Source: Tepidibacter aestuarii
GTDB taxonomy: Bacteria; Bacillota; Clostridia; Peptostreptococcales; Peptostreptococcaceae
Direction of reading: 5' to 3'
Length of the DNA: 64,000 bases
NCBI RefSeq assembly: GCF_934924865.1
Contig: NZ_OW235315.1
Location: 2,914,001-2,978,000 of the forward strand
Shown piece by piece: positions 56,765 through 64,000 of this stretch. The stretch's first letter is position 1; each line of letters starts with the position of its first letter. The notes under the pieces were generated by a model. The model was given only the letters and a program-made list of their open reading frames with translations, did not search any database and was not told the DNA's origin. Position numbers and translations under genes: made by a program.

Positions 56765-57187
56765 TTAAATCAAATGTAATTTCTTTATTTCATCAAGTGC
56801 AACCTTAATTATCTCTTTTTCATCATCATACTTCGCAAGGTCTACAACTCTATTAATGTGTATAAATTTAGCATCTACAAATCCTTCTTCTCTTTGAGGA
56901 ATAGTATTCATAGTTTTTGCTTTCATAAGATACCAAAAAACAGTTTTATGGACAGTTTTATTTTCATCCCAGTTTTCTTTAAAAGTATAATGAATCTCTC
57001 CTAAATATTTGACAATTTCTCCTTTTACACCTGACTCTTCAAGTACTTCTCTCAACGCCGCTTCATCTTTTTCCTCATTTTTTTCTACTTTTCCCTTTGG
57101 AAGTACCCAATCTCCGTTATATTTTCTTAAGAGAAGTATTGCATTTCCAAATAATACTACGCCACCAGCACTAATCTCTTCTCTCAT
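56765..57187 (-). CDS. Nudix hydrolase (diadenosine-polyphosphate type)
   Basis: 140 aa from ATG at 57187 after AAGGAG; a GTG 9 bp upstream lies in the site. Complete Nudix box GKVEKNEEKDEAALREVLEE then SGV. SAGGVVLFGNAILLLRKYNG and WVLPKGK resemble Ap4A hydrolases. It sits between yvcK and whiA on the same strand, probably in one operon. Confidence 0.87.
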   Translation of the reverse strand: MREEISAGGVVLFGNAILLLRKYNGDWVLPKGKVEKNEEKDEAALREVLEESGVKGEIVKYLGEIHYTFKENWDENKTVHKTVFWYLMKAKTMNTIPQREEGFVDAKFIHINRVVDLAKYDDEKEIIKVALDEIKKLHLI

Positions 57188-57253
57188 ATTTCTCACTCCT
57201 TAAAAAAAGCATAATAATAAAAAATTCTACATAAAAACTTCAAATCCTCTATA

Positions 57254-58378
57254 TTAGGAGTTAAATTTATTAATAAAATTTTTGATCAAACAACAACAGC
57301 TGCTCTTTTTAGTCAAACCTACTATAATGCTACCCATTTTTTCAGAGTTATGTCTTATATACTTTTTTCTAACCTCAACAAGATTAGTTTGTATAACCGA
57401 AATGTTTATAGAATTTAATTGCTTTATTTGTTTTTTATCTATTAATACTTGATTCGATCCATCATTTTCATACTTTATTAGATCATCTCTATTTATTTTT
57501 TCATTATTAGCTATGACCAAATCTATTATTCCATTCTTAGTGTGCTTGAGTATGGAATTTACATGATCACATACATCGTAACCGTCAGTCTCTCCTGGTT
57601 GAGTCATTATATTAGATATATAAACCTTAAGAGCATCACTTTTTACTATTTTATTTGCAACACCATCCACTATTAAATTTGGTATTATACTAGTATATAA
57701 GCTGCCAGGACCTATTACAATTATATCCGCATCTTCTATAGCATCTAAAACCCCTTGTAATGGCTTAGGTTTATTAGGTTCTAAATATATTCTATCAATC
57801 TTGGTGTCTTGGTTTCTCACTTCATCAGGTATTCTTGATTCACCTCTTGCTATATTTCCATTTTTAAGTTCAGCTACTAGACTTATATCTTCTATTGTTA
57901 CAGGATATACTTTTCCTGTTAACGCGAATATATCTGATACTTTAGATACTGCAACTTCTAAATTTCCATATATTCCATTCATAGCAGCTAAAAATAAGTT
58001 TCCAAAGCTTTGACCTTCAAGTTTTCCTTCTTCAAACCTGTACTGCATTACTTTTTCCATTGTTGGCTCCATATTTGCAAGAGCCAATATACAGTTTCTT
58101 ATATCTCCAGGAGGTAGCATTCCAAGGTCTTCTCTTAATACTCCAGATCCACCTCCATCATCTGCAACAGTTACTACAGCCGTTATATTATTCGTAAACT
58201 TTTTAAGTCCTCTAAGGAATATAGATTGACCCGTTCCGCCTCCTATAACAACTACTTTTGGACCTCTCTTAGCTTTATCTAGAAGTTTTCTTTTTTTTAT
58301 TGTTTCATAGTTTAAATAAGTTGCTAACAATAAGAAAATTATACCTATAACTGCCAGCCATACTCCTAAATCGTACAT
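57254..58378 (-). CDS. yvcK: YvcK/CofD-like gluconeogenesis factor
   Basis: 374 aa. A short N-terminal membrane helix (VWLAVIGIIFLLLATYL) precedes the CofD-like core: VVVIGGGTGQSIFLRGLKK, VTVADDGGGSGVLREDLGML, PPGDIRNCILALAN, GPGSLYTSIIPNL. In Bacillus it is needed for growth on gluconeogenic carbon sources and for cell-wall homeostasis. Start at 58378 after GGGGGA, 12 bp past rapZ. Confidence 0.93.
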   Translation of the reverse strand: MYDLGVWLAVIGIIFLLLATYLNYETIKKRKLLDKAKRGPKVVVIGGGTGQSIFLRGLKKFTNNITAVVTVADDGGGSGVLREDLGMLPPGDIRNCILALANMEPTMEKVMQYRFEEGKLEGQSFGNLFLAAMNGIYGNLEVAVSKVSDIFALTGKVYPVTIEDISLVAELKNGNIARGESRIPDEVRNQDTKIDRIYLEPNKPKPLQGVLDAIEDADIIVIGPGSLYTSIIPNLIVDGVANKIVKSDALKVYISNIMTQPGETDGYDVCDHVNSILKHTKNGIIDLVIANNEKINRDDLIKYENDGSNQVLIDKKQIKQLNSINISVIQTNLVEVRKKYIRHNSEKMGSIIVGLTKKSSCCCLIKNFINKFNS

Positions 58379-58390
58379 AATTTCCCCCAA

Positions 58391-59248
58391 TTATCTCAGT
58401 GTATGATCTCTATGTTTTTTAAGCACACTGTAGTTTTTTTCTTTAAGAAAATCATACAATAAATTAGATATTGTGACAGATCTATGTCTACCACCTGTAC
58501 AGCCTATAGCTATAACCAAATGATTTTTACCTTCTTTTATATATTGAGGTATTAAAAAATCTATCATATCTACTAATTTTTCAAAAAACTGTATACTTAT
58601 ATCAGATTTCATAACATATTCTCTAACTACTATTTCATCACCAGTTTTTTCTCTTAGTTCTTCTATATAGTATGGATTTGGCAAAAATCTAACATCAAAT
58701 ACTAAATCTGCATCCATTGGAATTCCGTGTTTAAACCCAAATGAAGTTACAGATATTATTAAGTTAGAGCTTATATCTCCATTTGTATAAGTTTTGTTTA
58801 TCTCCTCTTTTAAATCCCTTGGCTTCATGTTGCTAGTATTTATTATATTATTTGATCTCTCTTTTAGTTCTTTCAAAATTTCTCTTTCTTTTTTTATACC
58901 CTCTACTATATCTGTATTAGATGATAGAGGATGGTTTCTTCTTGTCGTCTTATATCTTTTGACAAGAGTGTTATCGCTACAATCTAAAAACAGTATTTCA
59001 TATTCATATCCAAATTTCTTAAGCATTTCCAGACTTTCATTTAAATCATTAAAAAAGCTTCTTCCTCTTATGTCTATACCGAGAGCTATTTTTTCAATAG
59101 CTCCCTTTGACTGATAGCATATCTCTGCAAACTTTGATATAAGAGTAGGTGGTAGATTATCTACACAGTAAAAACCTATATCTTCTAAAGCCTTCATAGC
59201 TTCACTTTTTCCTGCCCCTGATAGACCCGTTACTATTATAAATTTCAA
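58391..59248 (-). CDS. rapZ: RapZ/YvcJ nucleotide-binding protein
   Basis: 285 aa, TTG start with GGGAG 8 nt upstream. Walker [12 protein letters not shown] at the N-terminus, Walker B-like [20 protein letters not shown], and the C-terminal [13 protein letters not shown] motif. P-loop protein binding GTP/ATP; an RNA adaptor for the small RNA GlmZ in enterobacteria, role less clear in Firmicutes. Start is 5 bp after the PHP gene stop. Confidence 0.93.
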   Translation of the reverse strand: MKFIIVTGLSGAGKSEAMKALEDIGFYCVDNLPPTLISKFAEICYQSKGAIEKIALGIDIRGRSFFNDLNESLEMLKKFGYEYEILFLDCSDNTLVKRYKTTRRNHPLSSNTDIVEGIKKEREILKELKERSNNIINTSNMKPRDLKEEINKTYTNGDISSNLIISVTSFGFKHGIPMDADLVFDVRFLPNPYYIEELREKTGDEIVVREYVMKSDISIQFFEKLVDMIDFLIPQYIKEGKNHLVIAIGCTGGRHRSVTISNLLYDFLKEKNYSVLKKHRDHTLR

Positions 59249-59253
59249 TTATT

Positions 59254-59976
59254 TCATCTCCCGTCTATATTTATAACACGACTTATATCTATACCAGCTT
59301 GTTTTATCCTATCTATACCATTTGTAAAATTTCCAACATCTTTAGGATGATGAGCATCAGATCCTAGTGCAAATTTGATTCCGCTGTTTTTTAAAAGCTT
59401 TAACTCTTCGACCGTTAAATGTCCATGCTTTGAGTTTACCTCCAGTATTGTATTGGTCTTTTTTGCTTCTTTAGCTATTTCTAAAAGATCGACGCTCGCT
59501 TTTGCTCCTGGATGAGTTATTATAAATATATCATTTTTATTCATAGCATTAATAACAGCTCTTGTATTATACTCAATTGCTGATTTTTTAAATAGTCCTG
59601 TATAATTAATAATATGATTTATACTCCCCTTTATCAATTTTGTTGGAGTTGATCCAAAATGATATCCTGCCATAATATAATCTAAATATTGTCTTATATT
59701 ATCGTCTACATCTATATTACCTTCATTGTCTAGTATATTAGCTTCTATACCCATTAGTATATTTACATTCTTGTATTTTTCGTTTAGTTCGTCTATTTCA
59801 TCTCTCATTTTCTTTATATCTTTATATTTTATGCCAAATCCCATATGTTTATATCCATGATCTGATATTCCAATTGTCTTAAGACCTTTATTTATAGCTT
59901 CCTTTACATTGTCTTCTACCGTTCCTTTTCCATGGCTATACACCGTATGAGTGTGATAATCAGCTATAATATTCAT
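59254..59976 (-). CDS. PHP-domain metal-dependent phosphatase (YcdX-like)
   Basis: 240 aa. PHP motifs: DYHTHTVYSHGKGT (motif I), GISDHG (II), GIEANILDNEGNIDV, ITHPGAK (III) and ALGSDAHHPKDVG (IV). A trinuclear-zinc phosphoesterase of unknown physiological substrate. It lies between murB and rapZ on the same strand, 15 bp from murB. Confidence 0.9.
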   Translation of the reverse strand: MNIIADYHTHTVYSHGKGTVEDNVKEAINKGLKTIGISDHGYKHMGFGIKYKDIKKMRDEIDELNEKYKNVNILMGIEANILDNEGNIDVDDNIRQYLDYIMAGYHFGSTPTKLIKGSINHIINYTGLFKKSAIEYNTRAVINAMNKNDIFIITHPGAKASVDLLEIAKEAKKTNTILEVNSKHGHLTVEELKLLKNSGIKFALGSDAHHPKDVGNFTNGIDRIKQAGIDISRVINIDGR

Positions 59977-59991
59977 AATATCGTCTCCTTT

Positions 59992-60906
59992 TTAATCTTC
60001 TCCGACGATTTTAACCTCCTCATTCAGTTCAACTTTAAACTTATCATATACAGTCTTCTTAATGAACTCTATAAGCTCTATTATATCTTGCGCTGTCGCA
60101 CCTCCTGCATTAATAACAAAACCACTGTGCTTATCAGATACTTGAGCTCCTTTTAATCTAACTCCCTTTAGACCACTATCTTCTATAAGCTTACCTGCAT
60201 AATAGCCTTCTGGTCTTTTAAATGTACTTCCTGCACTCGGAACATTAAGAGGCTGTTTAGTAGTTCTTTTAACTGTTAAATCGTCAAGTATGTTCTTTAT
60301 ATCTTCATAATTACCCTTTTCAAGAGATAATGTAACCTCTAATACTATTAAATTTTCCTTAGTAACCAAACTAGTTCTATATCCAAATTCCATCGCTTCA
60401 TTAGAAATCTCTACTATTTCTCCTTGTTGATTTAATACTTTCACAGAGCTTACTACATCCTTCATTTCTCCGCCGTAGGCGCCCGCGTTCATTGCAATAG
60501 CTCCACCTAATGTTCCAGGTATACCACTTGCGAATTCAAATCCCTTATAACAATTTTTAGCTATATGTTTTGCAAGAGTTGATAATAGTATTCCCGATTG
60601 AGCTTTTATAATGTTTTCATTTATCTCAAATTTGTTATAATTTTGAGCTATTTTAACAACTATACCTCTTATTCCTCCGTCTCTAACCAAAAGATTTGAA
60701 CCATTTCCCATTAAAAAGTATGGTATATTTTCTTTTTTTATATATTTTATAATTTCTTTTAATTGATTTTCATCAGTTGGAGTAACTAAAAAGTCTGCAG
60801 GTCCTCCTATTTTAAATGAAGTATGATTCTTCATAGGTTCATCTACTAGTATATTTTCTTCTCCAATAATTTCACATAATCTATCATATATATTTTTTTT
60901 ATTCAT
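59992..60906 (-). CDS. murB: UDP-N-acetylenolpyruvoylglucosamine reductase
   Basis: 304 aa, type II MurB. FAD-binding GNGSNLLVRDGGIRGIV, GIPGTLGGAIAMNAGAYGGE, FGYRTSL, catalytic-Ser region PSAGSTFKRPEGYYAGKLIE and HSGFVINAGGATAQDIIELI. It makes UDP-MurNAc with NADPH in peptidoglycan synthesis. Site GGAGG 6 nt before ATG. First gene of the block running to the HPr gene. Confidence 0.97.
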   Translation of the reverse strand: MNKKNIYDRLCEIIGEENILVDEPMKNHTSFKIGGPADFLVTPTDENQLKEIIKYIKKENIPYFLMGNGSNLLVRDGGIRGIVVKIAQNYNKFEINENIIKAQSGILLSTLAKHIAKNCYKGFEFASGIPGTLGGAIAMNAGAYGGEMKDVVSSVKVLNQQGEIVEISNEAMEFGYRTSLVTKENLIVLEVTLSLEKGNYEDIKNILDDLTVKRTTKQPLNVPSAGSTFKRPEGYYAGKLIEDSGLKGVRLKGAQVSDKHSGFVINAGGATAQDIIELIEFIKKTVYDKFKVELNEEVKIVGED

Positions 60907-60919
60907 AATATACCTCCAT

Positions 60920-61055
60920 AAAAAATTCGTCTAGTCGCTACGCACTGACTCATATCGCCAACGATCCCTATGGGCTCCGTTGCTCAAAATAGTTGCAAGT
61001 ACATATATTCAATCAATGTTATCGACTAATTCAAAACTATATAATTTCCTATACC
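60920..61055 (+). repeat. Interspersed repeat family 1, copy C (long form)
   Basis: AAAAAATTCGTCTAGTCGCT, then ACGCACTGACTCATATCGCC, AACGATCCCTATGGGCTCCG and TTGCTCAAAATAGTTGCAAG. A conserved tail (AATCAATGTTAT; AAAACTATATAAT) also occurs in copy E. Confidence 0.85.
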
Positions 61056-61057
61056 AT

Positions 61058-61135
61058 AAAAAATTCGCTTCATGCTATCGCATGGCTCATGTTTCCAACG
61101 AGTCCAAAATCTGTTGCTAAAAAAATCGTATCAAC
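61058..61135 (+). repeat. Interspersed repeat family 1, copy D
   Basis: AAAAAATTCGCTTCATGCTA, then TCGCATGGCTCATGTTTCCA and ACGAGTCC...CTGTTGCTAAAA. The first half is nearly identical to copy B. The tail found in C and E is missing. Confidence 0.85.
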
Positions 61136-61167
61136 TTTAAGTATATAACTAAATTAACTCAAGGTCA

Positions 61168-61300
61168 AAAAAGAAATTCACTTCATACTAACACATTGCT
61201 TATGTCGACAACAGGTCTCTCGACTCTGTTGCTTAAAATAGTTGCAAACGTCGTTCTTTAATCAATGTTATGTGTAAATTTAGAACTATATAATCTTCTT
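61168..61300 (+). repeat. Interspersed repeat family 1, copy E (long form)
   Basis: GAAATTCACTTCATACTAAC, then ACATTGCTTATGTCGACAAC and AGGTCTCTCGACTCTGTTGC; the tail TTAATCAATGTTATGTG and GAACTATATAATCTTCTT parallels copy C. Confidence 0.8.
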
Positions 61301-61306
61301 AAATAT

Positions 61307-61342
61307 TAAAAGAGATACTTTATTATATAAAGTATCTCTTTA
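61307..61342 (-). terminator. Terminator of the MCP gene
   Basis: AAAGAGATACTTTA/TAAAGTATCTCTTT stem followed by TTAATATT on the minus strand, about 25 bp after the stop codon. Confidence 0.8.
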
Positions 61343-61367
61343 AAATGCTTTTAAAATATATTATTTT

Positions 61368-63404
61368 TTAATCTATTTTAAAGTTATTTACAGATTTCTC
61401 TAAGTTACTTGCTAGATCATTTAAATCTTGAGTTAAACTTGCTACACTTTCTATAGATGCCAGTTGTTCTTCAGTTGATGCTGATACTTCTTCAGTTGAC
61501 GCTGAGGTTTCTTCTGATGATGCTGCAAGGTTTTGTATAGAGACTACTATACCTTCTTTTTTATTGTTCATAGAACTAGTATAATCAACTACGTATTCAT
61601 TATTTTTGATAAGTAGCTCAATAGAATCTGAAATTTGTGCAAATATGTTTTTAGTGTCTAAAACAGCTTTATTTTGATCTATTATTATATCATTTCCAGC
61701 TTCCATTCTATTTACTGCTTCTCTTGATTTTTCTTGTATTCCCTTTATAAGTTCCTCTATTTCCTTTGATGCTTCATTTGACTGTTCAGCAAGCTTTCTT
61801 ACTTCTTCTGCAACAACTGCGAATCCTCTTCCGTTTTCACCTGCACGAGCGGCCTCAATAGCTGCATTTAATGCCAGTAGATTAGTTTGCTCTGATATAT
61901 TAGTTATAGCCTGCGTTATAGCTCCTATGTCTTGAGATTTTTTATCAACCTCAAAAACTATTTCACTTACAACCTTTGATGATTGTTTTGTCATTTCTGA
62001 TTTTTCATCTAATATATTAACTATATTTATCCCTTTACTACTAAGTTCATTTGTTTTTAAGGTTATCTCATTTATATTACTCTCCAGTTCAACAACCTCT
62101 GCTATACTTTCTGCAAGTTCTTCTACTTTATTTAAACCATCTTGTGTACCTCTAGCCTGATCACTAGATACCATAGCGATTTGCTCTATTGCTTGTCCAA
62201 TCTCATTCGTTGCAACACTAGTTTGCTCAGTAGTTTGGGCAAGAGAAGATGATGATGTTAATATAGTATCAGTAGAGTCTTTTACGTCTTTAACCAAATG
62301 CCTTATATTGTCTATCATTGAATTAAAGCTTTCTCCTAGGTCTTCAAATTCATCCTTTGTTTTTATATTTGATTTTACAGTTAAATCTCCATTCGAAGCC
62401 TTTAAAAATACTTCTTTTAAAGCATTTATAGGTCTTGTAACACTATTTGCAATTAACAGAGATACTATTATTCCTATTATTACAGCTCCTATTATAGAAT
62501 ATATTATAAAGTGCTTTATTGCATTAGTATCATTGATTAACTCAGATTCATTCATAGCTCCCAGTATTTTAAGATTTAGTCTATGCTCTGTTGAAAATGA
62601 TGCAAATTTATCTACTCCATTATATGTATACTCTACAAAACCAGAATCCTTGCTTTTAATATCATTCCAAACATCTAGCTTACTTATATTATTTGTTCCT
62701 ATTTCGCTTTTATCTTTATGTGCAATAGTTATACCCTCAATAGTATTTAAAGAAATATAACCTTCTTTTCCAATTTTAATCTTACTTATTTCATCTGATA
62801 GCTTGTTTAATGATACATCAAGCGCAACAATTCCTATAACTTGATTATTAGATATTATAGCTTTTGATGCAGTTATAGTAATCTGTCCAGTATCAGTATC
62901 TATATATGGATCTGTCCAGGCTATACTTCCATTATTTTTAACAGCTCCTGTATACCAAGGTCTAGTAGTTGGATCAAAGTCATCAGGTAATTCTACATAC
63001 GGATAAATATATAAATTCTTGCTGTTATCCACTATATAACTATGCTCTATATTTATATTTTTTTCTTTATTAAGTCTTAAATATTCATCTATCTTATGTT
63101 GTGCTGCCTCTTTATCTATACCTTCTTTTTTAAGTTCATTTACTCTTTTTAGATTAGTATTATCAGTAAGCATATCTAGTTGTATCTCTATAGTGCTAAA
63201 ATATCCATCTATTATTTTTTCTGCTAATCCTATGGTGTGGTGACTCGAGCTTATAAGATTTTCATCCAAAACATCATACGCTTTAGAATAGCTCATATAC
63301 CCTAATATACATAACGGTATCGTTATTGATAATAGTAATATCATTATCATCTTATTTTTAAAGCTTTTTGGTAAAATACTAATACTTCGTCTTTTATTCT
63401 TCAT
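61368..63404 (-). CDS. Methyl-accepting chemotaxis protein with dCache sensor
   Basis: 678 aa. Membrane helix (about 17-35), extracellular dCache domain (about 40-295; [20 protein letters not shown] and [15 protein letters not shown]), second helix (about 300-322), HAMP and signalling domain with tip [28 protein letters not shown]...Y-D-x-x-T-G-x is the dCache pattern of amino-acid or carboxylate-binding receptors. Site GGAGG 7 nt before ATG. Confidence 0.93.
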   Translation of the reverse strand: MKNKRRSISILPKSFKNKMIMILLLSITIPLCILGYMSYSKAYDVLDENLISSSHHTIGLAEKIIDGYFSTIEIQLDMLTDNTNLKRVNELKKEGIDKEAAQHKIDEYLRLNKEKNINIEHSYIVDNSKNLYIYPYVELPDDFDPTTRPWYTGAVKNNGSIAWTDPYIDTDTGQITITASKAIISNNQVIGIVALDVSLNKLSDEISKIKIGKEGYISLNTIEGITIAHKDKSEIGTNNISKLDVWNDIKSKDSGFVEYTYNGVDKFASFSTEHRLNLKILGAMNESELINDTNAIKHFIIYSIIGAVIIGIIVSLLIANSVTRPINALKEVFLKASNGDLTVKSNIKTKDEFEDLGESFNSMIDNIRHLVKDVKDSTDTILTSSSSLAQTTEQTSVATNEIGQAIEQIAMVSSDQARGTQDGLNKVEELAESIAEVVELESNINEITLKTNELSSKGINIVNILDEKSEMTKQSSKVVSEIVFEVDKKSQDIGAITQAITNISEQTNLLALNAAIEAARAGENGRGFAVVAEEVRKLAEQSNEASKEIEELIKGIQEKSREAVNRMEAGNDIIIDQNKAVLDTKNIFAQISDSIELLIKNNEYVVDYTSSMNNKKEGIVVSIQNLAASSEETSASTEEVSASTEEQLASIESVASLTQDLNDLASNLEKSVNNFKID

Positions 63405-63681
63405 AAGTTGTCCTCCTTTAAAATATAGTTCTTAGTATAAATTAAATAATTCCATTTTATGCTAATAATCATATTTAATATAATATCAAATATCAATACA
63501 TTTTCAATATAAAAAACGTTTTCAGTTCATAAAATTTCATATTATATTTAATTTTAGTTATATATATAGATTGTATTATATTCTTTGACAACCGTCACAT
63601 TATAGTCTATATCGGAACGCTCATTACATTTCTAAATCCTTTTTTATAAATTTATATTATTTTTTATTTAAGTTGGTGAAC
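63405..63681. other. Intergenic, MCP upstream region
   Basis: AT-rich. On the minus strand TTGTCA and a TATAAT-like AATATAATA lie near 63570-63600 but are only 3-5 bp apart, so they are not a convincing -35/-10 pair. No gene seen. Confidence 0.35.
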
Positions 63682-63718
63682 AAAAAATATAACTCCCTCA
63701 AACTAGGAAGTTATATTC
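63682..63718 (-). terminator. Terminator of the FNT gene
   Basis: AATATAACTTCCTAG pairs with the complementary GGGAGTTATATT and is followed by TTTTTG on the minus strand. Confidence 0.75.
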
Positions 63719-63742
63719 TTTAAAATATAAGTTAAAAACTTT

Positions 63743-64000
63743 TTATATATTTTTAGCCTCTTCTTTAGATTTTTTAACATAACAAATATAATAAGCGATA
63801 GGTACTATTAACCCACCTCCAACTATATTCCCTAAGGTTACAGGCAATAAATTGACGGTAAATATATCAATCCAACTCATTGATAATCCAAATGCCTTTC
63901 CCATTGGTATGAAAAACATATTTGCTATACTATGTTCATAACCAGATAATACGAATAGCATTATAGGAAACCAACATGCAAATATTTTTGATACAACATC
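63743..64000 (-). CDS. Formate/nitrite transporter (FNT) family, C-terminal part
   Basis: 85 residues visible; the gene enters from beyond the window end. FVLSGYEHSIANMFFIPMGK and LLPVTLGNIVGGGLIVPIAY are the last two membrane-helix regions of FNT channels (FocA, NirC, HSC, FdhC), including the (G/S)-x-E-H-x-(I/V)-A-N-M motif. A basic cytoplasmic tail ends the protein. Which anion it carries cannot be told from this part. Confidence 0.9.
   Translation of the reverse strand, partial: DVVSKIFACWFPIMLFVLSGYEHSIANMFFIPMGKAFGLSMSWIDIFTVNLLPVTLGNIVGGGLIVPIAYYICYVKKSKEEAKNI

Overview
The window is AT-rich, low-GC Firmicute DNA. It carries a core block murB-PHP-rapZ-yvcK-nudix-whiA-HPr-dnaE-pfkA-pyk, several methyl-accepting chemotaxis proteins, a 2-hydroxyacyl-CoA dehydratase activase, a YhaM-type nuclease, two Tyr-rich cupins with sigma-K-like promoters, and a CD3324-family regulator. 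Together these suggest an anaerobic, motile, spore-forming member of Clostridia, plausibly Peptostreptococcaceae. No rRNA, tRNA or CRISPR array was seen.

Regions: (1) 0-4.9 kb: a minus-strand operon of an NhaC-type antiporter, a histidine kinase with an extracellular solute-binding sensor, and a sigma-54-dependent response regulator (cut by the window start). A -24/-12 promoter and a tandem upstream activator site sit in front of the antiporter. (2) 5-24 kb: ordinary clostridial genes: radical SAM enzyme, YhaM-like nuclease, dehydratase activase, two MCPs, two tandem DUF3829 lipoproteins, nudix, cupins, GNAT, MBL hydrolase and a DUF421 protein. (3) 24.1-42.4 kb: a genomic island downstream of an intact 23S rRNA uracil methyltransferase gene (rlmD type, 42.4-43.8 kb). 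The island contains two displaced RlmD-like C-terminal coding fragments in the same orientation as the intact gene (24.19 and 32.76 kb). This fits two mobile elements accreted in tandem at the 3' end of that gene. The outer element (24.2-32.75 kb) has higher GC than its surroundings. It carries two very large uncharacterised proteins (1182 and 881 aa), a divergent four-repeat hemopexin protein and a serine-recombinase remnant. The inner element (32.8-42.4 kb) is AT-rich. It carries endonuclease V, a MORN/YwqK protein, a copper-amine-oxidase-N/DUF5050 protein, two secreted proteins, a palindrome-rich repeat array, a transposase remnant and a tyrosine integrase interrupted by a stop codon. (4) 42.4-64 kb: conserved chromosome: rlmD, a MetP/MetS-like NSS transporter with its small subunit, a truncated MCP, TetR, pyk, pfkA, dnaE, HPr, whiA, nudix, yvcK, rapZ, PHP, murB, an MCP and the end of an FNT-family channel.

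Two families of short intergenic repeats are scattered through the host portion. One has five copies (12.2, 51.6, 60.9, 61.06 and 61.17 kb) with hairpins whose stems change in compensating ways. The other has a full-length copy and an internally deleted copy (50.4 and 6.8 kb), plus a short inverted piece at 7.79 kb. The least explained content is the giant-protein/hemopexin module at 24.6-32.7 kb.
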